The notes under the pieces are model-generated. The model was given only the letters and a program-made list of their open reading frames with translations. It made no database searches and was not told the DNA's origin. The position numbers and the translations under genes were made by a program. A stretch of DNA of 64,000 bases from Papiliotrema nemorosa (Eukaryota; Basidiomycota; Tremellomycetes; Tremellales; Rhynchogastremaceae), in contig JASKOT010000003.1 of the NCBI GenBank assembly GCA_032158125.1, positions 248,001-312,000 of the forward strand, read 5' to 3'. Shown here in pieces: positions 31,574 through 45,859 of the stretch. How positions within the stretch are numbered: position 1 is the first letter of the stretch; each line of letters starts with the position of its first letter.

Positions 31574-33842
31574 GCTTGTGAACTTCCGCAATGGATCGCC
31601 AGCTTTAGGCCTTACGCCTTAGAGGACCATTCGTGAGAAGGCTCCTCCTTCTTATGTCTGAGTATCCTACTCTGACTCGTGCGCCTTAGGACATCAGGCT
31701 CCAGATTCCTCAAGCGACCCGCCCCTCGAGAAGAGGCGCACGACTGCGGATGCTGCTGCTGCAGAGGAGCGGATACCATACAGGGATCCCTCAAGAAGAT
31801 TAAGCGAGACATTGAATGAGAGTTCATGATGTACGTAATCGAAGACTCCGACGAGAGCTGATCATCGCAACAGACTGAATGGCATATTAAGTGACACCGT
31901 GGAAGCACTGGCACGGCAGGATTGAGACGATACTTCCACTCTCATACCATACAAATAGGAAGACTGACATATTCGTTACTGTACATAGAGATACCAAGTA
32001 TGACGAGCCAAGAACATGCAGATTCATGCGATGAAGGATGAGCAGATCAAGAGCCTCGCGGAAAGTCCGTGACCTCCATGGCTGATCTCTTGATACCCAC
32101 GAGACAATAACGTGCATACGCATTTCAGCAGGAGAGCAGAAATGAAGGACGCAGGCGATGACTAAATTGCAAAGCCGAGCAGGAAGCCCTAGAATGGAAG
32201 CCCACTCAGCAGTGCTGAGCGTGACCCTCACGGGCGATAACGACCTGGTTAGACAGCTCAGACCTACCGTGAGCCATCGACTGGACCACGGTACTAGACC
32301 TGGCTCGATCCCATTTGTCGTGACTGTCCATTCTCAACCGGCCAGCGACTGCTTTCGCCAAACCTCTGTCTTTGGGAAACATTTAGTGATGAACGCGAAA
32401 AGCTGGCTCTTTTCCTGTTCGGTCCATCTATCCCTGGATTTTCCCTATGGCAGGCCCAGCGGGAGCCATGAGTAGATAACGGAGGGATCGAATTGAACCA
32501 CGATTGGAGTGAACTGCTGGCGTTCTGGGAGAGGCTGGGAAGGCCTGTGCAGTCATACGTGTCACTGATGCCCTCTTCTTTCCCTCTCCCTTCCCCTTCC
32601 TCTTTCCCTTCCCCTTTTGCCTTGCCTTTCCCCTCTTGTCTCCACTCTTTGGTCTCTCCTTTTCACTAGCTATGGCGGCCGAAACCGATGCGATGCAACA
32701 CACGGAAGAGTGATCGCACTCCCGTGCACCTCCACCTTCTCCTCCTTGACCAACACTGCGCCTCCAACTCGAATGTACACCTTCTCCTGCGAGACTTTGG
32801 TTGATGCCCGTCCGCGCTCGTTTTTATGTCCCGAACTGGACGTCCCAGGGGTTGAACTCCTAGATCAGACACCTCGACGTCGAGGGTCACGCGTAGGGCT
32901 TCGCATGGCTTTGTTGCCGATTAAGAAACGAGAATTATGACTTTGAGTTCGATCCGTGAGATGAATGGAGGATAATCGGGCATGAGTTCATGAGGCAGTG
33001 TGCACAGAGACAGACGGACCTGCGGACACTCGACGAGAGGGTCGTGAGGGTCTGCGAGAGGAGGAAGTCTTTCTCGGTGATGCAGTTCTTGCCATGTTGG
33101 GGGTTAAATCAGGCTTGTAATGGATTGAATGAGGAGTTTGCAATGATTGGCGCTGTAAGGTAATAGTGGGTGAGACAAACAGGCAACTTCCAGACGACGG
33201 GATATACCTCATTCATAGTTAGGAAGACATTTCAGCAACGAGTCGCCGTAAGCATGTGTGCCTCTGATCAGCGTCGTGTGTGTGAGGGGAACAGCGGACG
33301 TCTGGAGGTCAACAAGCCTTCAGGTATGTGATGCATTTTCATTTAGAACAGAGTTGGTCGTGCTGGGTATAAATTCAGTATTGGATGCAGATGTATGCGG
33401 ACTGGTGCAGACAGTCCGAGAGGAATGAATAGCTTGATGAGGGGTGTACAGGGGATGAAACTGGAGTTGAGATGATATAGGGTTTGAGGGCCATGCGTTC
33501 GGGTCATGCGAGGTGATCCGTATTGTCGCAGTATTTCCTCGTTGTCTCGACCTGAGCTCGATGGACAGAGAAGCGACATATTCTCGCGAGGTCGAGGAGA
33601 CAGAGAGTATCCGGCTTGTTGAGCGACTGGATCTTGAGCAGACACAGTCCAGCCCTCTTCATGGTCGCCGGACGGCTCGTGTGCTTGTTTGCGTGTGAAT
33701 TTGCTTTGACAGAGCTACCAGGGTTTCCGAGCAGTGAGACAACGCTCAAGCTGGGGACGGCCCATCGAGATGTCGGACCGGATTTTCAAACCACTTGAAT
33801 CGTGGCCAAACCTGGATCATTTAGCTGCACCGTGCGTATAAA
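31574..33842. other. Gene-poor stretch; possible tail of member G and a doubtful small minus-strand gene
   Basis: A 2.27-kb stretch without a gene I can defend. The first 250 bp may hold the tail exon of member G. On the minus strand an ATG at 33095 opens MARTASPRKTSSSRRPSRPS, followed by possible exons down to about 32480 that include a Lys/Gly-rich low-complexity run (about 32570-32670) and the reading TKVSQEKVYIRVGGAVLVKE. I could not join these into a convincing frame. No TATA-driven transcript or RNA gene is evident. Confidence 0.35.
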
Positions 33843-34421
33843 TCATTTACTTAGCCTCACCTGGGCCATGACCTTCCCCTTGATCATTCTGTACGGTACA
33901 GGTCCATATGTCCTCGAATCGGTCGAGTTGGACATGTTATCCCCTGCCAGCCAAACGTGACCTTTGGGCACCTTGATCCATGTTTCCTCCCCCTTGCGCC
34001 GGGCGACCAGCGGGTCTATACTCCTCACTATCTCTTCTCCCTCCCCATGCGGTTGATCGTCTATCCACTTTCTCGTTCCTCCTCGTCTTGGCTCTACCTC
34101 GATGAGATCCCCTTCTAGCCCTATGACTCGCTTACAGACGGTATAATGCGGATCGAGTGGATTGGTAGCGAAGATGAGGTCACCGCGTTGTGGTGGTCTG
34201 TTGAAACGTTTGAAGATTGTCCAGTAGTACAGGGGCGATACAAGAACGAGTGTGCCGTCGTGTGCCAGTGTCGGCAACATGGAGAAACCGGTACATGGGC
34301 GTAGTTCAGCGACAGAGGTCGAGAATAGGTGGATCGCCGCGAGAATCTGAACCGTCGTCGCTATTGTCCTGGGGAACGATGCTGGTCGGAGTCGCGTCCA
34401 TGCGCCTTTCAGTTTGGACAT
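33843..34421 (-). CDS. IMP1: Mitochondrial inner membrane protease subunit 1 (S26 signal peptidase)
   Basis: A single-exon ORF of 192 residues. It cleaves sorting signals from intermembrane-space proteins and is anchored in the inner mitochondrial membrane by an N-terminal segment ([15 protein letters not shown]). The S26 serine-lysine dyad is visible: Ser in [10 protein letters not shown] and Lys in [11 protein letters not shown]. Downstream boxes are [20 protein letters not shown] and [13 protein letters not shown]. The length fits IMP1. The frame is open to 34505, which would add 28 residues without a targeting pattern; the Met in [11 protein letters not shown] is chosen. It is divergent from the RING-finger gene. 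Confidence 0.88.
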   Translation of the reverse strand: MSKLKGAWTRLRPASFPRTIATTVQILAAIHLFSTSVAELRPCTGFSMLPTLAHDGTLVLVSPLYYWTIFKRFNRPPQRGDLIFATNPLDPHYTVCKRVIGLEGDLIEVEPRRGGTRKWIDDQPHGEGEEIVRSIDPLVARRKGEETWIKVPKGHVWLAGDNMSNSTDSRTYGPVPYRMIKGKVMAQVRLSK

Positions 34422-34803
34422 GGCCGCTACACCCTCGACCTCTCTCGTGCCCAGGTGGGTGTGATCTCGATGTGAGGAGGTCGAAACGATGGAGATGATC
34501 GGCAATGTCCGCCACGTACTCGGTCATTGTCCCCTCGGTCATCTCGTTGCTGATGATGAGTGATGTCGAGAGTGGGGGAATGCGCCAGAACTACCACCCT
34601 TTGTGTCCAATACTCCGTCTTCAAACCCCTTCAACGCTCGACTGTCGAGCATCGTTGTACAATCGACCCACATTGTCAGCATTTGTATATCATCCAACAC
34701 CTCTTGAGCAAGGCGCGATCTCGTTCGAAAGCCCCCTGATCCTGGAGATCAACCAAAGCAACTTCGCCGCCGGATTGTTATTGCATTTCTTGATTGTTCA
34801 GCC
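34422..34803. promoter_or_regulatory. Divergent promoter region, IMP1 / RING-finger gene
   Basis: A 382-bp region between two start codons. I see no strong TATA box. A 121-codon open frame through it is not supported by any motif. Confidence 0.4.
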
Positions 34804-36921
34804 ATGTCGTCCCCTCGACCACCCAATGGAGAGACCAGCGACAATAATGATCACATTTCTGAGCATATAATTAGCACGGATACCGCTCAAGCATCACCCT
34901 CGAGCTCCTCGCCTCTGCCGACTGCATCACACGACTCGAGATCACCACAGGGCCCTCGTCAACCTCTACCACCATTGCCACAGGTTCCTTGGAGAGGCGA
35001 AATACCCAATTTCTTCGTCATGGGTCCCAATGGGACTCTGATGCCTCATTTTCACCCTCGACCATCACCCCATCCCCCGACCAACGCTCAAGCGCCCAAC
35101 GGTGAAAGTGGCACTCAGACCGATGGAGCCGATTCTGCTCCTCGACCCCCTTTGCGATTCCCCAATCCCATATTTTCCTTTTTCATGCCTTTCCCTATGA
35201 ACCCACAAGAAAACAGACCGGATCCTGAAGCTGCAGCAGAGCTGCTCAGGTCGTTACCGACCGTATCAAAGGGCTTGCTGAAGCGAGTCGACAAGGTCGC
35301 AGCGGCCGAGCAGGTTAATAATGGAGAAGAAGAGGCGGATGACGATAATAAGGGATGGAAATGTGGAATATGTCTCGAAGGTGTGGAGGATGATGTGAAG
35401 GAGACTGGAGTCAAGGTTCTGCCTTGTAATCACTTGTTCCATGGAGCCTGCTTGGAGCCTTGGTTTACAACGAAGCATACCTGGTGAGTATAGTCTTCCG
35501 GTGCTCCCAGTTAGCTGACAAGCAGTCCTACTTGTAGACTTGACCTTGATCCAGGCAGAACTCTCAGAGCAAATACTCGACAGCCCACAGGCAGACCCAG
35601 AGCAACAGGCGCCGGTCGACAGCCCGCGCATCCCTACACTAGAGAGAACTCCCGACCTGGAACGCCCGGTACTCCAGCTCAACCTCCATCCGAGCTGGCG
35701 AATCCATTACCGCCAATTCTTCCGCCCATGCAAGATGCTCCGAGTGTCTCGTTTTTCTGGCGAATGCCACCACCGGAGGTGCCGACAAACATAACGACAT
35801 CTACCCCCACCGGTCCCACTCCACCTCCTCCGAGATCGTCTACCCCACAACCTGCGCCGCCAGCTGAAGCTCCCAGCACTCCCACGTTACATTTCGACGT
35901 TTCCTTCACTGCGTCTCCGGCTCCGATGGAACGAGACGTGGCCTCAAACGGAAGTCCCGCCCCCGACATGAACAGCTTCTCCAACTTTCTTGATACTATC
36001 TTAGACGCGACGACAAATCCACCCCAATCACCTAGTTCAGGGCTTGCCCCCGCTTCGCCTGCCGTCCAGCAACCTGAGCCCACCACTCCACACTTTCATC
36101 TCGTTCCACCTGGCCATCCCCTACGTGCACATCATCACCACCATCATCACCATCATCATCATCACCTCCGCCCACCGAGCCTTTCGACTCCATTTCCTAT
36201 CCGAACCAGTCCTGAGCCCGAACGAAACGATCCAGGCAGTTTAGCTCCAGAAATCGTCAACGATGACTCCGCCGGGTCCCATGGTGCCACAGAGGCAGGA
36301 GCCCAGCGGTCAGATAATGACACACCAGCGGCCGGCGCACAGGCGGAGGAAGCCGCACCGCCAAACCTCCCTGCTCCTGACAGCGGAAACGCTCCGACCT
36401 TTCACTTCTTCTTTGACTTCAGTGGAGGACCGCCTGCTATGGGACCGGGCACCGCGAGACCACCTCACGCCCCACAGGAGCCAGCACAAACAGCTGCTTC
36501 TCCCGCACAGCCAGTGGAACGTCCGAGTCTAGAAGCATGGGTCAAAGGACGAGAAAGGTTACTCGGCTGGCGATGTGATGCTCCAGAGTGTGGGATCGCT
36601 CCACCCGACGATGATGACGATTTCGACACGCCCATGAGTCTTGACACCGATACCGAAATGCTTTCGATTTATTCTGGACTTCAACCCTTGTCGCTGACCG
36701 AGGATGACGACATGAGTAATCGATTTGAAATACACGCCTGTGAACATAGATGGCATAGAACCTGTTTAGAGACAATGGAGAGGACCGCAGGGAGGCACAT
36801 CCAGCCTGACGCTGAAGGGAGAGTATGGGTTAGGTGCGAGAGGTGTAGGAAAGATGGGTGGATCAGACCGAGAAGACGATCCTTGAGCGAGGGAGAGGTG
36901 GAGAGGCTGGTAGTGGCCTGA
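34804..36921 (+). CDS. RING-H2 protein with second C-terminal Cys/His module
   Basis: Exons 34804-35483 and 35526-36921 give 691 residues. A RING-H2 finger spans about residues 192-238: CGICLEGVEDD, VLPCNHLFHGACLEPWF, and CPTCRLDLDP. The intron lies inside the finger, within the codon for its seventh ligand. RING-H2 proteins are E3 ubiquitin ligases; substrate unknown. The middle (about 300 residues) is Pro/Ser-rich and disordered and contains 12 consecutive His. Near the C-terminus is a second Cys/His-rich module: CDAPECGI, then HACEHRWHRTCLETM, then VRCERCRKDGWI, which has RING-like spacing with a long acidic insertion (DDDDDFDTPMSLDTDTE) between the first pairs. No transmembrane segment is seen. 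Confidence 0.8.
36130..36165 (+). repeat. Polyhistidine-coding CAT/CAC repeat
   Basis: Twelve consecutive His codons, a mixture of CAT and CAC, in the disordered middle of the RING protein. The mixed codons suggest the tract is kept at protein level rather than being a fresh slippage product. Confidence 0.9.
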
Positions 36922-37088
36922 TTTGACATGGTGCGAAGAATATCATCTAGTGTAGCATAGTCTTACGATTGATGACCTTTGATGAGACGTGATACATGAT
37001 AGCAGTCGAAGAGTTTGCCACCCAAAAGGTGATTCAACCATTCCAGTGAGATTTCGACGAATTCAACATTTGACCTATACTCGGAACC

Positions 37089-40250
<3,162 letters not shown>

Positions 40251-40488
40251 TCATCGTAGCATCGTACAGCGTCACACCTGGTCCGTCCAAGACATGCATT
40301 GCATGCAGACTCTGCATACAGCTCTGCAAAACACGGTCGAGATGAGTTGCGCGGGGGTCAGCCAGTAATCGTTTATCCGGTAATCTTCCGTCGTCTTGGG
40401 TCTCAACGTCACCTTTGGCCAGCGACTGACATTGCAACAACATACTATACATATCCCAACTTCGTCCAGCGCAGAGGCTTACAACACA

Positions 40489-43400
40489 ATGTCGACTGGT
40501 GGACAGCCTAGACCACCGTCATCCGACGAGGTTCGACAACACATCATCTCTTCCTTGTTTAACAAGAAAGACGCGGAAGGAACGCCAGAGGAGACTTTGA
40601 TTTCGTATCTCAAGGTTTATGAGCAGGATGAAGGTGGAGGAGGGTTCAAGACGAGGTACCTTATGCTTGCTGGTGAGTTTTATCGTCGAGTGCGTCCCCC
40701 AATATGGCTTGTAGCCTGAAGCAACAATCTGTCGGTTGGAAAAGGGAGTTGTGACGATCACCGGAATGTGTTCAGTCTCCGTCGATGATGCTAGCATGCC
40801 GGATGATAGGTTCTGACAAGCAGTGACGAAACATGGAAAGGTCTTGGTGCACAAGGCGAAGAGGAATAATAATCTATCCTTCTCCAAAGGGAAGACATGG
40901 AACTTGGAAGATGTCAGAGCTCTCGAAGTCATCGGCGTAAGTCCTGGTCCCTTCACCCACTTCCAATTAGCGGTTGGAGCTAATATAAAGGGGACCGACT
41001 TTGCGCTTACGATGACTATACGGAGGTATCATTGGCAAACTGAAAAGTCTCGTGATCAGGCTCATTTCCTCAACTCGGTCGTCAAAGTGTATAGGACGTA
41101 TACGAAGAGTGATATTCCCGAACTGATCGGTTGGACACCTCCTCCTTCTGCACCTGCTCCACCATCTCAAAATGGTAAATCCACCCAACTGGGTTAATCT
41201 TGGATAATTGGTCTCACGTCCAGGTCAAGGTTTCGGCGAAAGACGCCCCTCTTCATCTTCCCACTCGCCTTTGCCTAGAGGGATGGACCTTGCCCCCCCG
41301 CCTGCTATCAAAACCCAAAGATCTGGCTCTTCATCTTCTAATATCAGCGCCCAGAGCTCGCGATATGATGGAGCTCCGAGTGAAGCCTCTTTTTCACGAA
41401 GTCGCTCCAGACCGTCAATGGAAGAGCCTCGTTCTGGTTCTTTCTCTGGCGCGGCATCCACCTTGGGCAGATCACCACTTCGCGAACCGACGTTGGGAGG
41501 CAGAAGGCCATCAGGGACCGACCGGATACCTTCGCCTGCTCGGCATGGGTCCACTACTCCCAACTCTTCGGGTGCCTCAAGTGGCTCAGGCAGGAGAGAA
41601 GAGAGGCTGGGGGATAATATCCGGAAAGCTTCAGCAGCTAGCGATTACGAAGTCCCGTCACAGCGAAGAAGACCCTCTAATGGTGATGGAATGGCATCGA
41701 TAGAGGAAGGAGTCAGGAGACTCTCCACAGATGGAGACAGGGAGGATCTGATGGACACGCCAAAACCACTCCGGGTGGTCAATGATCAGAACACCCCGAA
41801 TGGGCACACCAAAACCAACGAACATAGCGAGGCGAGATCCATTCCACCACCTCTACAACCCCAATCTCAGCTCGCGCCTATCATCACAACTACCCTTCCT
41901 TCACCCTCTGTGCCGCAAGAGGAAAATGCGCACACGCCCACTGACCGAAAAATTACACGCCGAAAATCCTTTCACCCGGCTCCAATCAGTACGGCCTTTT
42001 CCCGTGAAGTCCTCCTCACATCACGAACGGGTCTCTTACCCGGTGCTCCAGGCCTCAACATCGATGCCGACAAAGACGCAGCGGAACAGGCATTACTGAG
42101 TAATGTGGAAGAGATGCTGGAAGGTTTCGATTGGACGGCCGGAGTGGGCAGTACCACCAAAAAGGGCTCGGCGGACGCTATCGAGTCGAGATTGTTGGAC
42201 GAGCTGGCTGCGCTGGACTCGGCGAATATACATGCGTTTTTGGAATCGGACGATAGGATCGCCCAGGTTCTGGGTCATATCGATGAGGCTCTGGCTGAGC
42301 TTGATGATATGGACTTGCAGATTACGGGGTACCGGATGCAGCTCAACGTGAGTTCGATCCTCAGAGCCCCTATATGTAGAGCTTACGCGCCTAGGCGGTG
42401 TCAGAGGACATCTCTTACATCGAGAGTCAAAACAGAGGATTGCAAGTGCAGACCTCGAATCAACAGGCGCTATTGAACGAGCTGCGTCAACTACTGGTAA
42501 GGCGCCTGGACCCCTGACGCGAACAGCGCTGATGAACTCAAGCAAATCTCCGAGGTCCCGCAAGAAGATCTAAGGACACTCACGCAAGAGTCTCCGGGAA
42601 CTCAACGCGGAGTAAAGGTCTTGGAACGAGCAGCTGCGTCATTGTACAAGGCTCTGCAAGCGGGTATGGATCAAGGTGAGCTATTCTCTGCTCGAAAAGC
42701 ACTACAAACTCACCGATAGCCAATGCCGAGGTCGCTGCGACGATCGCGAGGATGGACGAGTACAAGGAGAACTCGGCTCAATTCTCCAAGCGAATTTATG
42801 ACTATCTGGATGTTACCTTCAAATATCAGGTCAGCGTGGATCCCTTCTAGAAGGAGGAATACTGCTGAACGTTTAGTCCGATCAAACTCTGTCCAATTCG
42901 CGCAAGTCAGGCAAGGGATCTCAAACGCTCAATCCTCACACTTCCATGTGCGAGTATCTCATGATGTACGAAGGCTTGGTCTTATATGTGAAGGAGATGG
43001 ACGAGGATAGGTACCAGAAGCTGTGCTCGGTCAGTTACTACCTCTCAATCGAAACGCTTCAAGCTTACATGCCAGAATTACATGTCTACGATCAGCTCCC
43101 TTCACAGGAACGAGATCAAAGACGTCTTGATGAATCTCATGGGAACATTGAACACCACGGCAAGTGGGGATCCGAATGAAGCTTGTCCGTGGCCTCATCA
43201 CTTAAGGTCGATGCGAGCTGATGCGTAGCATTTGCATCAGCGGCTTCCTCCGCCATCAAGCCCTCTGCATTGGCAAAGTCGAAAGCAGCGGTCGGTCTCA
43301 AAGGTGAAGCGCCGAAAAAGGAGAGAAAAGCAGAAGATAATGCTCATCGTGTTTCCGAGGTACGACTATCGCCGTACGATTCCAGAGGATACCACTAATG

Positions 43401-44823
43401 TGTCAGCTATACGAGAATGTCTTGACGCAGCTCGTCAACCAGGTCCTGACCGAAGAAGGATTCATCAACGCCTTCCTTCACCTGACTGACACCGAATCGA
43501 CCTTTGCGGACCACATGGAACTGGACTCATATTTTCGTCGGATGGCAGCTCGACACGCGGCGAGACAATTATCACCTGGCCTCGTGCAGCTCATGAGAAG
43601 CATGATGGATCTGGTATTTGGCTTTATCGATCAAGAGCTCAAACAATGGACAGAAGCTGCGTGTGAGAGGAATCCGATGTGAGTGGAGCATGATGTTTCT
43701 CACAAGGTGCTGATCTGCGCTAGTGCGGTGGTTGGGGTGCTTAGCGTTACGGAGAGATTGGCGAAAGAAGCTGAAGAAGAAAATACGTCAATGTTCTTTG
43801 CTCAGCTTTTCGACAAGCAATTGGCTCGACAACGCGCCTCCTTGGATGCCTTTGCCGTGTGTCTTGTCATCGCGTTGTAAGATGCGTAGAGCTGAGAGCA
43901 GAATGAACAAATACGCACTATCGAAAATTCGAGGAACACCATACGAAAGCGTCGTGGTGTCGCCTTCTTTGTAAGGCACTTCCCGGTCAGTGACATCGGT
44001 GTCTGCTGTTGACGTACGATTGACGATCAGACATTCGTGGAGAAGATGGAGGCTCAGTTAACTGATGCAAGCGGCTTGGCTGTCCGGTCTCGCGCGAACG
44101 ACGTGTACGAGCGTGTGGTGAATGCAATCTTCAGCAGTGTTCAACAGCTGGCAAAGATGGACCGAGGGGATGCGCAGGCTGCTGAGGACAAGGGTCAGAT
44201 CAATTATCATGTCATCATAATTGGTATGTGCCGGCTAGCGGGGTGAGAAGAGTCGGAATTGACGTCGCAGAGAATCTGCACCACTTTGTCGACGATCTCG
44301 CCAGATTGCAAGTCCCTTCTTTGGCTGCGCACCTCGAACGAGCGCGAGGGCTGTATGAGGAGAACATGCAGGCATACGTCAAGATCATGCTCAGGAGGTC
44401 GTTTGCACGGATGATTGTGAGTACAGGCGGCCAAGGCGTCAGCTTAACAGGCAGGACTTTTTCGACGGAGTTGAACGACTGCTCAAAACCACTCCGGCTG
44501 CCGAAGTGTCTCTGCACAACTCCTACTCGCGTTCTGCGCTGAAAAAGATGCTCAAGGACAATGGAGCCAAGGATATGCGCAAAGCCATTGAAACCATGTC
44601 CAAACGCGTCGACAAGCATTTCACCGATGACGAAGTCGGAGGTGGACAAGTGGATAGCGGGACGCAGGCATTGATCTCGACTGTATGGAGAGAGGTGACG
44701 GGTGGGTTGAAGCATGAGACGGAAAGGGCGAGAATGATCATTGGAAAGAGTTATGGGGATAGTGGGCTAGGATTAGAATATGGACCTGGAGATGTGGAAG
44801 CTGCGTGCAAGAGGGCAAAGTGA
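40489..44823 (+). CDS. SEC3: Exocyst complex component Sec3
   Basis: The exocyst tethers secretory vesicles to the plasma membrane; Sec3 marks the site by binding PI(4,5)P2 and Rho GTPases. The N-terminal Sec3 PH-like domain reads SLFNKKDAEGTPEETLISYLK, RYLMLAVTKHGKVLVHKAK, NNNLSFSKGKTWNLEDVRAL, FALTMTIRRYHWQTE and FLNSVVKVYRTYTKS. A long Ser/Pro-rich linker follows. The C-terminal helical-rod region includes VEEMLEGFDWTAG, ADAIESRLLDELAALDSANI, DDRIAQVLGHIDEALAELDDM and MCEYLMMYEGLVLYVKEMDE. Numerous short introns split the C-terminal half, so the frame hops between the plus frames from 42350 to 44540; I place the stop at 44821. The length (roughly 1,200 residues) is normal for basidiomycete Sec3. 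Confidence 0.9.
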
Positions 44824-45859
44824 TATCCCCCACGCGTCGTGGTGATGATGTGTGGATGATGCAAGACAATGGGAGGGAGGGGAGGGGGGAGGGGAGGGGC
44901 GGAATCTAAATTTCGACCCACCCCCCATCGGTTCAGGGCTCAGGGGGAAAGGAGAGCGGGTGGCGAAAAAAGCTATGACTCATACAAGCAAGCTTATTGC
45001 CCCCCCCCTTTGACCCCCGCCAGCCGAGGTGGTGCAGAGAGGGCGAGCAGCATGCAGGACCCAGCTGTGTCTGGAAAAAACAGATACAACAGACGCGCTC
45101 GTACTGCAGCATGGCAGGCAGGGTAGTCTCGACCAACTCGGAATGTTGGCGTTGTGATACCGGGGGGTGTGTAGACCAGAACAAAAATGGGATCTATGAA
45201 TCTGGTCATGACATGAGCCAATTCTGGGACAATTGAGTTTTATCAGATCACTCCACGGTTGCTCCTCCTTTCTCCCTTGTCATTGTAATCATCTGTGAAT
45301 CTCTTTGAGCTTCTCCTTGGGCAGCCCTCATACACGACAAGGCACGACCCCACCGATAAACCGAGATCCGACGCGGTCAGACCAGACTGATTGGGACGCA
45401 GCAAACTCGTTACCCCGCTGAATTCTGGCTTGTGTTTTCCAGGGCGACACATGACGGGTGGTCGGAGAGTATTAAGGTTCCATCCTCATTATCGTTGTTT
45501 CGCCGATTCGACGTTGAACGCTCGACAGAATCCAACGACGAGCATACATACCTTGGAGCAATACGCACTTTTGTGTGACCTCCACCATTAACGACAATTG
45601 TATGGCCCGGAGCTGGAAGGCGTGAAACGACTAGACTACTCGCAGTCATACTATACTATATTTTCGACGAGGTTGTAAAATCGTCATATTGTGCGAAAAC
45701 GATCCGGTCAACTAAACCAAGGCGTAGCTTGCCCCACCTTTCCATCATTGTCCCCTCTTCACCACTTTTAGCTATCCTCTTGCTTCGACACGGAGACGGT
45801 CGGCTTGTTCAGTACATCAAGGCGGGTAGCCGCAATATCGGCTCCACTCCTCACGGTGA
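44824..45859. other. Intergenic region, SEC3 to velvet gene
   Basis: A 1,036-bp gap. It starts with a strongly G-rich tract and a C-rich run (45000-45008), then looks unremarkable. No gene motif is found in either strand. The velvet promoter must lie in its second half. Confidence 0.45.
44871..44900 (+). repeat. G-rich tract, potential G-quadruplex
   Basis: Six runs of three to six G separated by single A occur within 30 bp, starting 48 nt after the SEC3 stop codon on the coding strand. Four runs with loops of one base are enough for a stable intramolecular quadruplex, so it could form in the SEC3 3' UTR or in the DNA. Confidence 0.75.

Noticed and set aside
32617..32940. 107-codon plus-strand open frame
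   Set aside because: No motif, and it lies opposite the possible minus-strand exons; neither side is strong enough to call.
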